Shown in pieces: positions 36,601 to 48,704 of a stretch of DNA of 64,000 nucleotides (positions are counted from its first letter, which is position 1; each line of letters begins with the position of its first letter). The notes below the pieces were generated by a model. The model was not told the origin of the DNA. It worked only from the letters and a program-made list of their open reading frames with translations, and ran no database searches. The DNA is taken from the NCBI GenBank assembly GCA_009602725.1, contig WELB01000014.1:440964-504963 (forward strand), written 5' to 3'. The DNA is from Spirogloea muscicola. Lineage: Eukaryota; Streptophyta; Zygnematophyceae; Spirogloeales; Spirogloeaceae. A program made the position numbers and the translations under genes.

Positions 36601-36776
36601 ACTGACATGTTGTGTTTCAGCCCACTGCGGCCCCTTCGGACCTTTCCATCTTGTACGTCACTTAGTAGTAGTTGCTAACCAGAGACTACCAAAAACCGCT
36701 GGAGGGACAGGCGCATGGGAAACACCTGTACCAACGAGCCAGTGGTGTTGAAGTCGGCCTCCTCGCCTGTGGGACA

Positions 36777-37059
36777 CATCTCCAATAGCTACTTTCTCTT
36801 ATTGCTCTTATCTTCTCTATCTTTTGACTATGCAAGCAGCACTTTGAGTAACAGTGCAGGTGGCGGACATGCAGTCTCAAAGTCCAATACGACTTCTGTA
36901 AAGCACAAGCATCCCAGCTTTCCGGGCTGTCTCCCGCAGGCTGGGATGCTTGTGCCGTGGTATGCATGTCCGCCACCTGCACTGTTACTCAAAGTGCTGC
37001 TTGCATAGTCAAAAGATAGAGAAGATAAGAGCAATAAGAGAAAGTAGCTATTGGAGATG
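36777..37059. repeat. Perfect 97-bp inverted repeat, nested hairpin
   Basis: The left arm 36777-36873 (starting CATCTCCAATAGCTAC) and the right arm 36963-37059 (ending GTAGCTATTGGAGATG) are exact reverse complements. Both strands even yield the same short peptide frame. The 89-base centre contains a second exact inverted repeat of 16 bp (36903-36918 and 36940-36955, GCACAAGCATCCCAGC). No transposase or target duplication is visible. It could be a fold-back element, an inverted duplication or a precursor of a long hairpin RNA. Confidence 0.95.
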
Positions 37060-38129
37060 GAAGTTGCATTCTAGAAAATGGCACTGCAAGTGAGTGGAAG
37101 TCACTGAAGTAACTGATTATCGATCATCAGCCAGTGAAGTAACTGATGGTCGATGATAAGCTAAGTCCACCGGTAGCTTCTTGTGCTAATTTCCTTTTCA
37201 GGAATACGCCTATCAACTCCTCTCAGATGATAACATCCCACTTAAAGGTATGTATGCAAGGTAGAATCTGATGCAATGAAAAGAAGCAAATTCCTTGTGA
37301 ATGAAAAGATCATGATGCCAAGTATAGTAAGGGGTTTGTGAAAATTATTTCATCAGATTCACACATTGAAGGTCTACTTTCAAGTAGGTTGATCATTTGA
37401 AAATTTTCAATTTGTACTGGTAGAAAGGGGACGAGACTCAATTGTCACGACTTAAAAACAGGATTGGAAATTCTGAGGTTTGTATTTGCTATACTGGTTA
37501 TAGGGAGTGGTCGACATATTTTCACTTAACAGGGTTTAGTACACAATATATTTGAGTGTGCATTGTGTTGTCCAGCATTACATTCCAGGTATACTGTAAT
37601 GTCTGTATAAAGCTTGTCGTTTTAATCACTAAGTAACTTTGTTCAGACGACATGTTTAGCTAATGTACACTATCTGGATGACAGATAGTATATCATAACT
37701 GGTATGTTTGTATCACATTATACCCAGTGCTTGGGATTAGAAGGTGTAAAAATTCAACTTGTCTTATAATTCTGTGCAAAGTGATGACTCTTGATTTGTT
37801 ATAATGCATAGGTTGCTGAAAACCTAAGTAAACGAACGAGATTTCAGTATGAAGTGCGAAACTACGAAGCTAATTTGTCTTTTAATGTCAAAACGAGAGA
37901 ACTCTTGGATTTTTGGAGTGTCTTCCCTGATAGAGAATTGCAACAGGTTTTCAAGCTGTAGGAGTTGAAGCGATAGCTTCGGTTTCCAAATAGTACAACC
38001 ACATCATTTGTGGCAACAAGCAATGTCTGACCATAATCAGATCAAGAAAGTCAAAGGCTGATGCTGCCTAATGCAGGCATGCATTTAGTACACAATGAAT
38101 ATACACACTGCCATTGAGGATGTCTAGAT
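37060..38129. other. AT-rich spacer, no gene recognised
   Basis: Contains two near copies of AGTGAAGTAACTGATGGTCG at about 37100 and 37132. Otherwise AT-rich sequence without coding signal, up to the catalase stop. Confidence 0.5.
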
Positions 38130-40869
38130 CTAAGCCACAGCAGTGAGCGGCTCAGAGCTTTGTGTCTTCTTCTCAAAGAGTCTCTCCTCAAGGCGGCGGC
38201 CCAGATCTGCATCGCAGCGGCGGAAGACTTCAATTTGCCGCTTCTGAATATGCTCCTTTGCACCCCGCATGTGCCCGGCAAGATTGTCAAGGGTCTGTTC
38301 CTTGTGCTCCTCCGTCTGCAATCGCCACAGGTCGCCCGGCTGCTTGTAATCATCTTGGTCCTTCCAACGCTGTGGCTCATACCGACCAATCAAACCACCA
38401 GGATGCCTGCAGAGTTGAGCCATAGTCACATCCATGAGTGTCGAACAATCATATCCTCTCAACCAAGCTTGACTGAGTGCATTGGTTCCCTTCAACTCAT
38501 CAAGAGCACGTCACATACCTGGATGTACTGCAGTGGGGAGCTTGCAACGGAACTCACTGGTAGGGAGTGACGTCTGGCTGCGTGGGATCTGGTGTTGGAG
38601 GGTCCTCATGACGCGAGTTAGGCCAGTAGTTGGGCTTGTCACCACCATTGTCAGTGAACACCATGGCACCGTCAGCTTGGTAGTGTTGAGGCTTTGCGAA
38701 GGGGCAGGCGTTGATCGGCAGCTGCAGGAATACAGAACCAAGAATAATATTCAGATGCACCTCTCTCAGGTGACAAATATGTACATATGAAGAAAAGTGC
38801 ATATGTAAAATAAACCCATAGGAGAATGTACTGTTCAGCAATGTACTTTACAGCAACATTGGAACTATGTGCAAATAAATAGTAATGTGCAAACTTACAT
38901 GGATGTAATTGGTACCAATGCGATAGCGAGCAGCATCATCATATGACCACAGGCGGGATTGCAGCACACGATCTGGTGACGGCTCAATGCCAGGTGGCAT
39001 GTGGGCAGGCGAAAACGACACTTGCTCCACTTCGGCAAAGTAGTTGTCAGGATTCCGGTCTAGGACCAGCTTGCCCACTTTGCGAAGCGGAAACTTCTTC
39101 TGCGACCAAACCTTGGTCAGGTCGAATGGGTCAAACTCCTGCTCATTGACCTCATCCAACTCCATTGTCTGGATGTAGAAAGTCCAGGAGGGGAAGTCTT
39201 TGCGGTCAATGGCCTCCATAAGGTCACGGATGGAGTAATCTGGGTCGTAGCCTGCAATCTCCAAAGCCTGCTCATGTGTCAGATTCTTGGTGCCCTGGTC
39301 AGATTTGAAGTGGAACTTCACCCACGTCGGCTTGCCCTGAGCGTTGACCATCTTGAAGGTGTGGGAGCCATAGCCATTCATGTGACGATAGCCATCAGGC
39401 ACGCCCCGTGGGGAGAACGTGATAAGGACCTGGATCAGCCAATGACAGACTGTCAACAGCCAAACTCCAAAGTCGAACTGAACAATAGCAGTAAACAACA
39501 AAATTGTCACTAATGTTTGCAACAGTTAACATCACACCAAACTGCTGATCGAAGGATATGTGTGAAAAGCAATGGATAACAATCATTATGACCTGGTGAG
39601 CCGACTCAGGGGTGAGGCTGAGGAAGTCCCAGTATGCATCAGGATCCTTGAGATGCGTCCTTGGGTGGCGCTTCTGGGAATGGATCAGGTCAGGAAACTT
39701 GATGCCATCACGGATGAAGAAAACGGGCGTGTTATTGGCCACAAGGTCCCAGTTTCCCTCCTCCTGCTTGAGGCAAATTGCTGATCTGGTCAGCTGTGAA
39801 AGGCTTGTGAAAAGCATTAAGACATGATTAACACTGCTAGATACATCGTAGTAGGACCATTAAGGAATCACTGACACAGTAAAAGAACAAACCGTGTAGA
39901 ACTTCAGGGCGAAGCCGCGCGGGTCACGCTGAGTGTCTGGAAAGCCTGACTCGCCGGTGACAGTCGAAAAGCGGCCAAACATGGGCACCCTGTTTCCCAC
40001 TCGTTCGAAGACCTTGGATTTGCAGATATCAGAAATGTCACTGCAACCAAAGTAATGGCAAGTCGGATTAGCATCTGCCACTGCTTGCACTGCATACTGT
40101 GAGTGCTTACATTGTCACAGGGATTCATGTCGGAGCATGAGGAAGAGGACACCTTGCCTTTCGTCAAACGTATCATGAAGCCAATTCCAATATATGTACA
40201 TAGAAAGTTCTGTCATTCTCCAATGAGATAGATAAACATGAGGACAGATTTGAGCTATTACTGTTTGTCAGGTTGGGGCAAGTGCGCTCACTCAGTGATT
40301 TCGAGATAGCCGTGGGCTCCAGCACCCTTTGCGTGCACCACGCGCTCAGGCACGCGCTCACGGTTGAAGTGGCCCAGCTTGTCAAACATGTGGAAGTCCT
40401 GCATGAGGCCGGTGCCGTCCTCTCCGAAGTTGAGGCTGCGCCACCAGAAGGAGACTTGCACATAAGCTAGGTAGCCTTGAGAGGAACATAAACGGAAAAT
40501 TCAATAACGGAGCGGAGTGGCGGCTCCGTGGGGACGGGACCCGGCACCGTACCTGAGGTCCTCGGGGATCGGGTGGCCGCCGCTGGTGGTGTAGAGCGGG
40601 CAGCCATTGTTGCCCTTGCGGACCGGCTGCCCGGGCTGGCCGTTGAGCACGGGCGGCTTGCCCGGCACCTTGTTGTTCACGCCGATGGCCGTCTTCACGT
40701 CGCTCACGATGTCGGCGCGGATCACGGGCAAGCCCGGCCTGGCGGTGGCAGGCCTGATGGCGGCGCCGCCGGCCGGCGGCGACGGGACGCGCTCGCCGGC
40801 GAAGGAGCTGCGCAGGGCCGCGGCGGGCGCGGTGGCGGCGGCGGCGGCGGCGGCCATGGTAGCGGCCAT
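38130..40869 (-). CDS. Haem catalase with N-terminal presequence
   Basis: Seven minus-strand exons (40869-40553, 40435-40292, 40040-39893, 39763-39593, 39429-38899, 38721-38558, 38406-38130) join exactly in frame to 583 residues. Catalase breaks hydrogen peroxide into water and oxygen. Seen are the distal His in [28 protein letters not shown], Asn in [30 protein letters not shown] and the haem-ligand Tyr in [17 protein letters not shown], then [12 protein letters not shown] and a C-terminus ending SSEPLTAVA. Residues 1 to about 60 are Ala/Pro/Arg-rich ([15 protein letters not shown]) and look like a plastid or mitochondrial presequence. There is no SKL-type peroxisome signal at the end. The start is the first ATG of a GC-rich island. 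Location is inferred only. Confidence 0.97.
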
Positions 40870-41077
40870 GGCTGGCAGAGGTAGCGCTGCAGGCGGCGCG
40901 GGGAGTCAGAACGCGTGTGGGAGCCGGGAATTGAACTGGCGACCTGCAATGTCGACATAGGGCACAATAGGCAGCCCCCCGCGGCCGGCCCGCATGGGCG
41001 CCACGTGGCGGGCCGGTTGAGCCGCTGACCGACGGGCCCGCCGACGTGGCGGGCGGCCGGCTGCCCGGCGGCGTCCN
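40870..41077. other. GC-rich upstream region of catalase
   Basis: Presumed promoter and 5' UTR of catalase, ending at an N (41077) that joins directly to LINE sequence, so the true flank may be missing. Confidence 0.5.
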
Positions 41078-41735
41078 GGACCCACTTCCAGGACCCTAGC
41101 CTCTCTGATTTGCGGCTGCTTAGCAGGGGTTACTGAGTGATTTGTAGCTGCTTTCTTTCTTTGTGTGCTTTGGTTTCTTAGCGCTTCCTCTGGCTTCCTC
41201 TGGCCCCCTTCTCGTTCTTTGTTCATTCTTTTTTGGGCTGGCTTGTCCAGCCCCTATCCTCAATGGGCGAGCCCTTTCTTCTTTCTGCAGCGAGCGGCCT
41301 CTGAGTAGTTAGTAGCTGCTTTGTTTCTGCTTGTGCGCTTCTTTCTTAGTGCTTCGCCTTAGTGCTTCGCCTGGCCCCCTTCTTCGTGGGCTTCTTGTAC
41401 TCTGCTCATTCTTTTTTGGGCTGGCTGTTCCAGCCCCTATCCTCAATGGGCGAGCTCGTTCTTCTGCTAATCCGACTTGCATCTACTGACTAGAGGTTTA
41501 CTGATAGCCCCCTTGCTTCTTAGTGCTTCCCCTGGCCCCCTTCTTGTACTTTGTTCATTCTTTTTTGGGCTGGCTGTTCCAGCCCCTATCCTCAATGGGC
41601 GAGCCCTTTCCCTTGCTGCCGTCTTAGCGCTTGGTACCTTGCTGTCTGCGCCATCCGGCTCCTTCGGACCTTGTCCATTCCTTTTGGGCTGGCCTCTCTC
41701 AGCCACCAGTCAGTTGGGCCGCGCTTTCTTTTTTG
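41078..41735 (+). repeat. Head-to-tail array of LINE 3' ends
   Basis: Three tails or hairpins in the same orientation. SDLRLLSRGY plus stop at 41104-41134 is followed by a hairpin at 41236-41254. A hairpin at 41418-41436 has the same CCTATCCTCAATGGGCGAG end. SDLHLLTRG at about 41469-41495 is followed by a hairpin at 41567-41585. A fourth hairpin of the CCACCAGTCAGTTGGGCCGC subtype lies at 41686-41720. Spacing is about 130-180 bases. Confidence 0.75.
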
Positions 41736-43241
41736 CTGACACGGGAGTGCTAAGTAAGAGCGCCCTGTCCCCCGTCTGCGCGCCCCCGTCAGCCACAGCG
41801 GACTGCTGCTTCTCCACGTGCTCTGCAGCAGCTCCTCAACAGCAGGTCCCTGATCACCATGCCACGCACTCGATCTTCTTCCCGTGTCGAGCCTTTCCTT
41901 GCATCTGGCAGAGTAGGCTTGCCACGGACGTCGTAGACAAGGACTGAAGATGCTGTCCTGAAAAGAGCATGTTAGAATCCTCTCAGAACAAAACAGATTT
42001 GAAGTTTTGCCACTGCTACCGGTTTGGCTCCCGCAGAATCCGCGAAGTCACACATGCATGTGTCAATGTATGCCTTGGCAACTAGTCAAATCGAACGCAC
42101 ATGAGCCGCTCTCGGTGCTTGTTTCTTAGCCTGCACCCGTGAGGTGAGGCCGCTGTCCAGGAGATGCTCCTAGCAGCTACAGGTCAATAGTGTCCTCACC
42201 TCCACACACGCGCCCCACATCGATTAGCCGCTGTCCTACACTTTGATGTTGAGCAGCCTCAGATCGACTATTTGTCCTTAAGCTACATGTACACATCACA
42301 CTTGGCCCCAGTGTAGCTGAGTGTAGTTCCACGTAAATCAATTACCCCAGGTAAATTGTGCAGTGGAGTAATTTCAGGCAGCATCAGCAAATGTCAGCGA
42401 TGATGTACGTCCAGCAAAGGCGCCTCCCCTTTCATCTAGCTTCTCAGTCTTCTCAGCCTGGGCAATGCACTGCATCTGCATGAGTTACATGCGTACCAGG
42501 AAGAGGACTACCTCAGCCAATTGCCTTGTCATGCATATCTCCAACATACTCCCTGAAGCCTTTCAAGATGATGTTACCATCCGATGGCAGTCGTACATTC
42601 AGCAAATAACAGAATGCCCCTCCAAATGACCAGATCCTAAATACTGCTGCAACATTCTAGGGAGGTGTGGATGTTATTGAAAACAAATAGGAAGATGTTG
42701 CTTATTGGGGGGGGGGGGTCGCAGGAAGGGAGGGGTGGGGTGTAAGGGTTGGATCCCCAAATGCTGCTCGAATTGGCAGGGTATGGTTGTATGCTATGAT
42801 TTGCCAGAAGGACTTGCGTACTTCACTAGGATCTGTCTGACAAAATACTTAATGTGAGCCGAAAGAGTGACATCTTGAACGAGCCCAAAAAGTAGTACAT
42901 AAATTATCTGAAGTTGGTATAGTACATCATTCACCAGCTTGTAGCCAAGGCGGTGTAAATGGATTACATCCATAGCATGGGCTTGCAATCTAAATGCACT
43001 CCCAGAATTAAACACCACCATATGCTGTGAAGCTGATCATGACTGCCAGGTTGCCATGGCATACACAGGACATAAGAGTATGGTGGTCCTTGAGACTAGA
43101 TGCCGCGACTTGCAGCAATTAGCAGGCTGTGAGTTTCCTCCTGGACACTCTGATGAGTGCAGAGAAGAGCTTGCGTGTCACTTGGGACTGCATCTAAGTG
43201 CGACGAGCACAGGCAGGGGAACTATATTAAGTTGAGGTAGC
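41736..43241. other. No gene recognised; G tract
   Basis: Spacer and 3' flank of the permease gene. A run of ten or more G (about 42709-42718) is followed by further G clusters to 42740. No recognisable coding region. Confidence 0.5.
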
Positions 43242-46200
43242 CTAATGAGCTGGTATTTTGTCCTCCTCTGCCATCTCCTTCTGAGCAGGAGCTTCCTTGC
43301 CGGAGAAGTGATAGTAGGCCAGGAAGGCCCAGTCCCAGAGATGAAGCACGATGTACGTGCCAATGCCAGCAATGACGCCTGCAGCCAACCAACATCAACA
43401 ACACAAGTGGCTGAGAATCAGCTAATACTTTGCATTCATGGCTGGACACTGCCACTGCATTTTCTTTACAAAAGTACACACTCAGAGAGAGTTACATATT
43501 TCAGAGTCCCCCAGAAGTCCTACATTGATGTGCAGGTGAACTTACCATAAGCAATAGAGTAGGTCAACGGCATGATGAGGATAGTGCAGAAAGCTGGGAT
43601 GGCCTCCTTCATGTCAAACCTGGTAGTGCACAATGAGAAAAGGTTAGTGAAACAAGTAGAAGCTCCTCGTAGGTCACAGCAATAATTGCTGCGCATTATC
43701 AAAATTTTGCGAAATTGGCAGGTATTGGAAACCCATGCTACAAGCCAGGACTTACCAATTGATCTCTGCGACATTCTTCATCATGAGTGCGCCCACAAGG
43801 AAGAGCACTGGTCCTGTGGCCCAGGGGGGGATGGCCTGGAGAAGTGGCGTAAAGAAGAGGGACAAGAAGAAATAGAATGCCACAAAGAGTGCTGTCATGC
43901 CTGTGCGGCCTCCTTCCTTGATGCCCGTGGCGGACTCAATGAACGTGGTCACTGGGGACGAGCCCAACGTGGATCCCACAACAATGGCAGCACCATCACT
44001 CATGAAAGCATAGTACTGGCCCTCGAAGTTGCCATCAGCATCCACTGCACAGGGTTTACCCATTTCGAGGTCAGTGATACTCACATGCATCCACATTCTG
44101 CAGGCTCTCATCAAAGATCCATCCCCGAGGATATGTATGTCACGCAGTATGTAACCGCCAAGTGTATTGTGCTTATGAATAGCAGTTCGGAATGGGGTGT
44201 AGGTACTCACTCAGTCCTGAGAACTTTGCCATCGAATAAAGTGTTCCGGTTGTGTCCATCAGGTCAACATAAAGGAAGGTAATAAGAGCCACCCAAAGAT
44301 TGCCATCGCCAAAGTTGGAGAAGCTCAGTGCACCGGCAGTCTTCTTGATCGTGTGGAAGTCCACTCCCTGCAAGGAGACCACAAAGTTTGTCAAGGTGTC
44401 ATTCACACATAGTCCATGCTTCTATGTAATAACTCTACGACTTGCATGTATTGGCTGCTGAGTTGATTGTAAAAAGCCTCAATTCATCGCTGTCTGCAGA
44501 GCCATATTGATGCACTTGCAATGGTGGCACTGCCAGCTCACCTTTTTCCAGTAGTCGTAAATGTACTCTCCCTGTGAGTCAGTCGTGAAGTAGGTGACCT
44601 GGGTGCCGCGGAACCAAGAGACTCCGGTCACAAAAACAATGCCATAAATCATGGCACCCTTGATGTTCTTGACCAATGCATAGGCCACAATGACGAAACC
44701 AGCCACCCTGCATCGACATACACACAATCACGTTAGCACTCAGCTCCTATCACTGGCATCTTGACCATCCCTACGGGTAAGCGGAAGGACAGAAAAGACA
44801 ATGGGGCTGCCATCACAGGAACTCATGCACAGTTCTAGCTTGGCCACTCACGCAAGCCAGAAGGTGGCGCTTTCCATCTTGTGATTCTTGCAGGAGTAGA
44901 CATTTGAAACAGGGCCGGTAACTTGGAATACTCCGGTGGAGTCTGCATCAACAGGGGCCCAGTATTGGCGATGCACTGGGGAGCAAGCTCCTAGTGTGAC
45001 CAGCGTGGCCGACTCGAAGGTCACCATGCCACCTCCTTCGCCGGACTGAAGCCCGATGAATGCAAGGAACGATCCAATGCCTGCATCATGCAGAAGTGTG
45101 TGGAGAGCATCAGCAGTCTACCTGCCGGCCACGATCATAAGGCCACAATCAACATCTATGCCGAGCTCAAGAAGACATACTTGAGAAACACCAGCATGAA
45201 GAACAACAACGTAGGCAGATGCTGTGATATGGTAGAAACAGCCAACTTCAGTGCAAAACAATACCAGCGGCAGTGGCGATTCGGACAGGCTTAGGAATGA
45301 GCTTCGCTAGTCTGGTGCGCAGTCCAAGGGCAGCAATAAGTAGGAAAATCCAACCCTCCACAAAGACTGCAGCGAGGGCCTGCCAGATGAGGGACACAGG
45401 AGCAGCTTGAGCATGACCAGCTCCAAATGCAGCCCACATGATGCAAATCTACTTGTATATCTGGCAGCTTTGTTGACCTTCTGTCATTCTCAATGCAGCC
45501 CACCAAGATGCACGTGAAGTCGACTGCATGCATAATATACGCACCTCCTTGTAAGTAATCTGTCCGGAACCATGGAAGCCCACAACCGTGTATGCGAAGT
45601 AGGCATTGGTACCCATGCCAGGGGCCAACGCAAGGGGTAGATTTGCCAGGCCACCCATGATCAAGCAGCCAATCATGGCTGATGCAGCAGTCGCAATAAT
45701 GAGGTCCTTCTTTACTACATTCAGGCATGTCTGGTAGCCTGGGTTGACTGCCAAATATGAATCCAACATCAGCGAGTTAGACAACAATTGAAGTTCGACT
45801 CTGTTCGTAAATATACCGCAGTCTGTAAAAAAAATGGAGGGGGGGAACTGCGATGATGCAAGTGCTGCGCGACCAGTCAAGGTAACAGCATTCAGACAAA
45901 AACTACTGAGGAACAGTAGTATATTGTGCTTTCCCCACGACACCAGCCTATTCAGCACGTGCATCAATGCTTGCTGCTTCCAAATGCTTGCTGCTGCCAA
46001 AGGGCAGCAGTAGTGTTGAATCCAGGGCCTCACTTGGGTCAAAGACACATCCACCATTGGGTGGCACAGGTGCAATCAGAGTGCCATTGGCCGAAGAGCC
46101 CGTGCACATTGCAAGGTTGGTGATGGATGGGTCGCTGCATTGAGTGGGTATGCAGTCGTTGATGGAGCAGGGCCCGCCAGAGTCCGTAAGAATGGACGCA

Positions 46201-46667
46201 TTGACAGCGAGGATGTATGCCATGGTCAGGAACGTGGCAGTGCCCGCACGCCACTCGGTCGTTAGGCACGTGCCCCGCTGCTCCAACTTGAAGTACCGCC
46301 CGACCTGAGTGTCGAGGCGGAAGTTAACGAGCTTGCGGTCAGAAGATCGAGGTCCAATAGAAGTGCGTACTGCTGCAGCTTGGGGCTTATGCACGGAGGA
46401 GCCTGAGGCAGAGCCCAAGAGCAAACAGATACGCAGGTGCCACTCGACGCACGCTTTCAAGAAAGGGCCCGGCAGTGAGATGTGGCAAAGGCGGGGCTCT
46501 GGAGCTCTGCGAGGCGGACGATGGAGCCGCGAGGCTGCTGAGGCGGAGGTGAGGTGCCTCACAATGGAGCGGTTGACGGAGGCATTGATGTTGTGCACGA
46601 CGCGCCCGAGGCCGGTGTAGTGCTTCTCCGCCTTCACCGGGAGCACGTCACCGGGAGCGGCAGCCAT
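43242..46667 (-). CDS. AZG-type adenine/guanine permease
   Basis: Ten minus-strand exons (46667-46563, 46304-46034, 45747-45545, 45379-45265, 45080-44852, 44707-44542, 44367-44211, 44044-43756, 43619-43546, 43378-43242) join exactly to 581 residues. The start [17 protein letters not shown], then [135 protein letters not shown] and [14 protein letters not shown] follow the NCS2/AzgA order. About 12-14 membrane spans are expected. AZG proteins import adenine and guanine, and cytokinins in plants, with protons. A cysteine-rich extracellular loop ([14 protein letters not shown]) follows the first span. Intron 1 reads through in frame, so an unspliced model would wrongly add about 86 residues. Confidence 0.95.
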
Positions 46668-47624
46668 GGTGGCCCGGCGGCGGCCCGCGCGGCGCTCTCG
46701 CCGGCGGCGGCTGGCTGGCGGCGGGACCTCGCCGGCGGCGGCTGCGGCGGCGGCGGCGGCGACGGCCGAGTTGAGGGGCCGGTTGATTGGGGGGAGAGGG
46801 GGAGGTGGAATGGAGGCGGTTCTACGAGGCCCCGGGATTTGCACCCCCCCCCCCCCCCCGGGGATCGATTTGACGACAAGCGGGGGGCTGGGATTCGTGG
46901 CGCCTGTCGAGTCGTATCCGCCGTGGACCCCAGCTAGGCACTGCCTGCTGCTGGTCAAATGCGGCCCGGGGTCACCCCCTGGGGAGGGGTGTTGACCACG
47001 TGGTCCCCATGTGGCTGGGCGACGTCCAATCTCCCGACCATGTGGCTCCCGGCCCGGCGGCTGCTCGGGGAGGGCGCTGGGGGGATGCGGGGGGGCTTCT
47101 GGCTTCGGCCCTTGTTCCAGTGTGACATACGCTGCCAGGAAAGACACAAACATGGGCCGGACTTGACATCCCAAGCAGCTCCGAGCCGCTTCCCCCCGGC
47201 CGAGGGGCGGCCGCCCAGCCGCGCCGCCCAGCGGGGGCCCCGCCCGATCTTTTCTGCGCCGGATCGCGGACGTTCGGGCAGGTGAAAGGTTTTCCGAGAC
47301 TGCAGGGCGGGCAGCCCGGCGATGGGGCAGACGGAAAGCCCGCCGCGTCGCGCCACCGCAGCTGACGCTCGCCGCGCATCGGATCCCCCCCCGGAACGCC
47401 GCCGCCGGCGCCCGACGCCTCGGTCCCCCGCGGCGCCGGGAAGCGTCGGGGAGGTCGTCGGGGGCAGGGTTACGCTGGGGCCCGACCCCGCCGGCTGTCG
47501 TGCAGACGGCGCAGGCACTCAGTGAGAAAGTAAGCTCTTCCAGAGAAGAAGCTTAGCAGGGGTTACTGAGTGATTCGTAGCAGCTATGCTTCGTTTTGTG
47601 CTTGCTTTCCTTAGCGAAGAAATG
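46668..47624. other. GC island upstream of the permease
   Basis: Very GC-rich, with a long C homopolymer (about 46845-46858). Frames up to 408 codons here are composition artefacts. From 47519 the composition drops and a plus-strand LINE stub (LSRGY tail at 47553-47572) appears. Confidence 0.5.
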
Positions 47625-47900
47625 AGCTTCTTCCACAAGATTTAGCGAGCTCGTACCAAAGGGGGTGGGGGCTGTGAATGGCCAGCCCAGAAAGAATGGA
47701 CAAGGCGCGCAGTGCGCTTGAAAGGCAAGGGAGGCCAAAGCAAGCCTGCACATGTTGTTGAGATAGGACAGGAAATTCGAAGAGTGGTAAACGTGACCGA
47801 CGAAAAACACAACTGCAAGGTGGACCTTTTATCGAAGGAAGACTCCAGTACCCGCGAGTGAGCACGAATCTGCCAGACAGATCTGGGCCGCCGTTCCGCA
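47625..47900 (-). repeat. LINE 3' end with complete 3' UTR order
   Basis: Read on the minus str: LSGRFVLTRGY near 47850-47880, the GCGCGC block at 47700-47760, the hairpin GGGCTGGCCATTCACAGCCC at 47669-47688 and an end near 47630. The order equals that of 28190-28612. Confidence 0.7.
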
Positions 47901-47954
47901 AGCGGGTGGCCTATCTCAGTTGTGAATCTTCAAGAAGCCCTATCCCGAAGAAGT

Positions 47955-48220
47955 ACTTGTAACTTGCGAAGGGGGCGAGGTCTGCAGAATAAAAAATTTG
48001 CGAAGGCCAGCCCACAAGGGCTCCGTTTGTGAGTGCCCAACTGTTCCGGTAAAATTGCATTACCTTATACCAAAACGGTACTGGTAAGAGCACTGCACCG
48101 TATGTGTAGCATTAAGTACAGTCCGAGGCCCCGGGTCTCGTGCTTGGCGCGCACCGCCCAGGCGGGTTGGCTCGGTGTTCTAGCCCCCTGGGTCCAAATT
48201 TCCGTATCGCACGAAGCAGC
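47955..48220. other. Degraded LINE-related sequence
   Basis: A weak hairpin remnant (GCGAAGGCCAGCCCACAAGG near 48000-48020) and unassigned sequence. Confidence 0.35.
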
Positions 48221-48229
48221 AGGTGCTGC

Positions 48230-48620
48230 TTCGAGCCAGCGCGCTAGCCTCTTGGACTGGTCTGGAGAAATAGCTCGTTCGAGGCAAGCCAATGGCTTGA
48301 GTCTTTCAATGTCCCTCCAGTCCAGCGGTCCATGGCCCACGCCTTGCATCTGCGCTCTGGCCGTGCTCTCGCTGCAGCCTCTGGCTTTCGTCAGGGGATT
48401 GTTATTCCGGCAGCTAGTCTGTCAGATTTGAGGCTCCTCACTCGTAGCTACTGATGAGCGGTCCATCCTACGCCCGTGACAGCGCTTTTAGGCTCCCTCC
48501 ATCATTTGGCCCCTTCAAAACTTTGTCAATTCTTTCTGTGCTTTTCACAGCCCTTGGGCGAGCACGTCTTTTGACAGCCCTTGCCCCCATTGGGAGAGCC
48601 ACTTTCTTTCCTTAAGTGGC
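48230..48620 (+). repeat. LINE 3' end with long protein tail
   Basis: SLSMSLQSSG is followed, one frame over, by HLRSGRALAAASGFRQG and SDLRLLTRSY with its stop near 48453-48455. Two hairpin-like units lie at 48533-48560 and 48575-48600, ending GGGAGAGCCACTTTC. It carries a frameshift inside the tail. Confidence 0.7.
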
Positions 48621-48704
48621 CAGCCAAAAGGGAATGTACAAGGCACGAACTAGCAGGCGCTGCTTTGTGCCGCGCGCTCAGCCTCCTGGAATTGTCGTAT
48701 CCAC

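Noticed and set aside
40910-40960. tRNA-like B box (reverse of GAATTGAACTGG) near catalase
   Set aside because: The stems of a T arm and acceptor do not pair and no anticodon arm is recognisable.
45948-47174. 408-codon minus-strand frame
   Set aside because: It contains permease exon 1 and exon 2 joined through an in-frame intron and a GC-rich upstream stretch; the upstream half has no family similarity.
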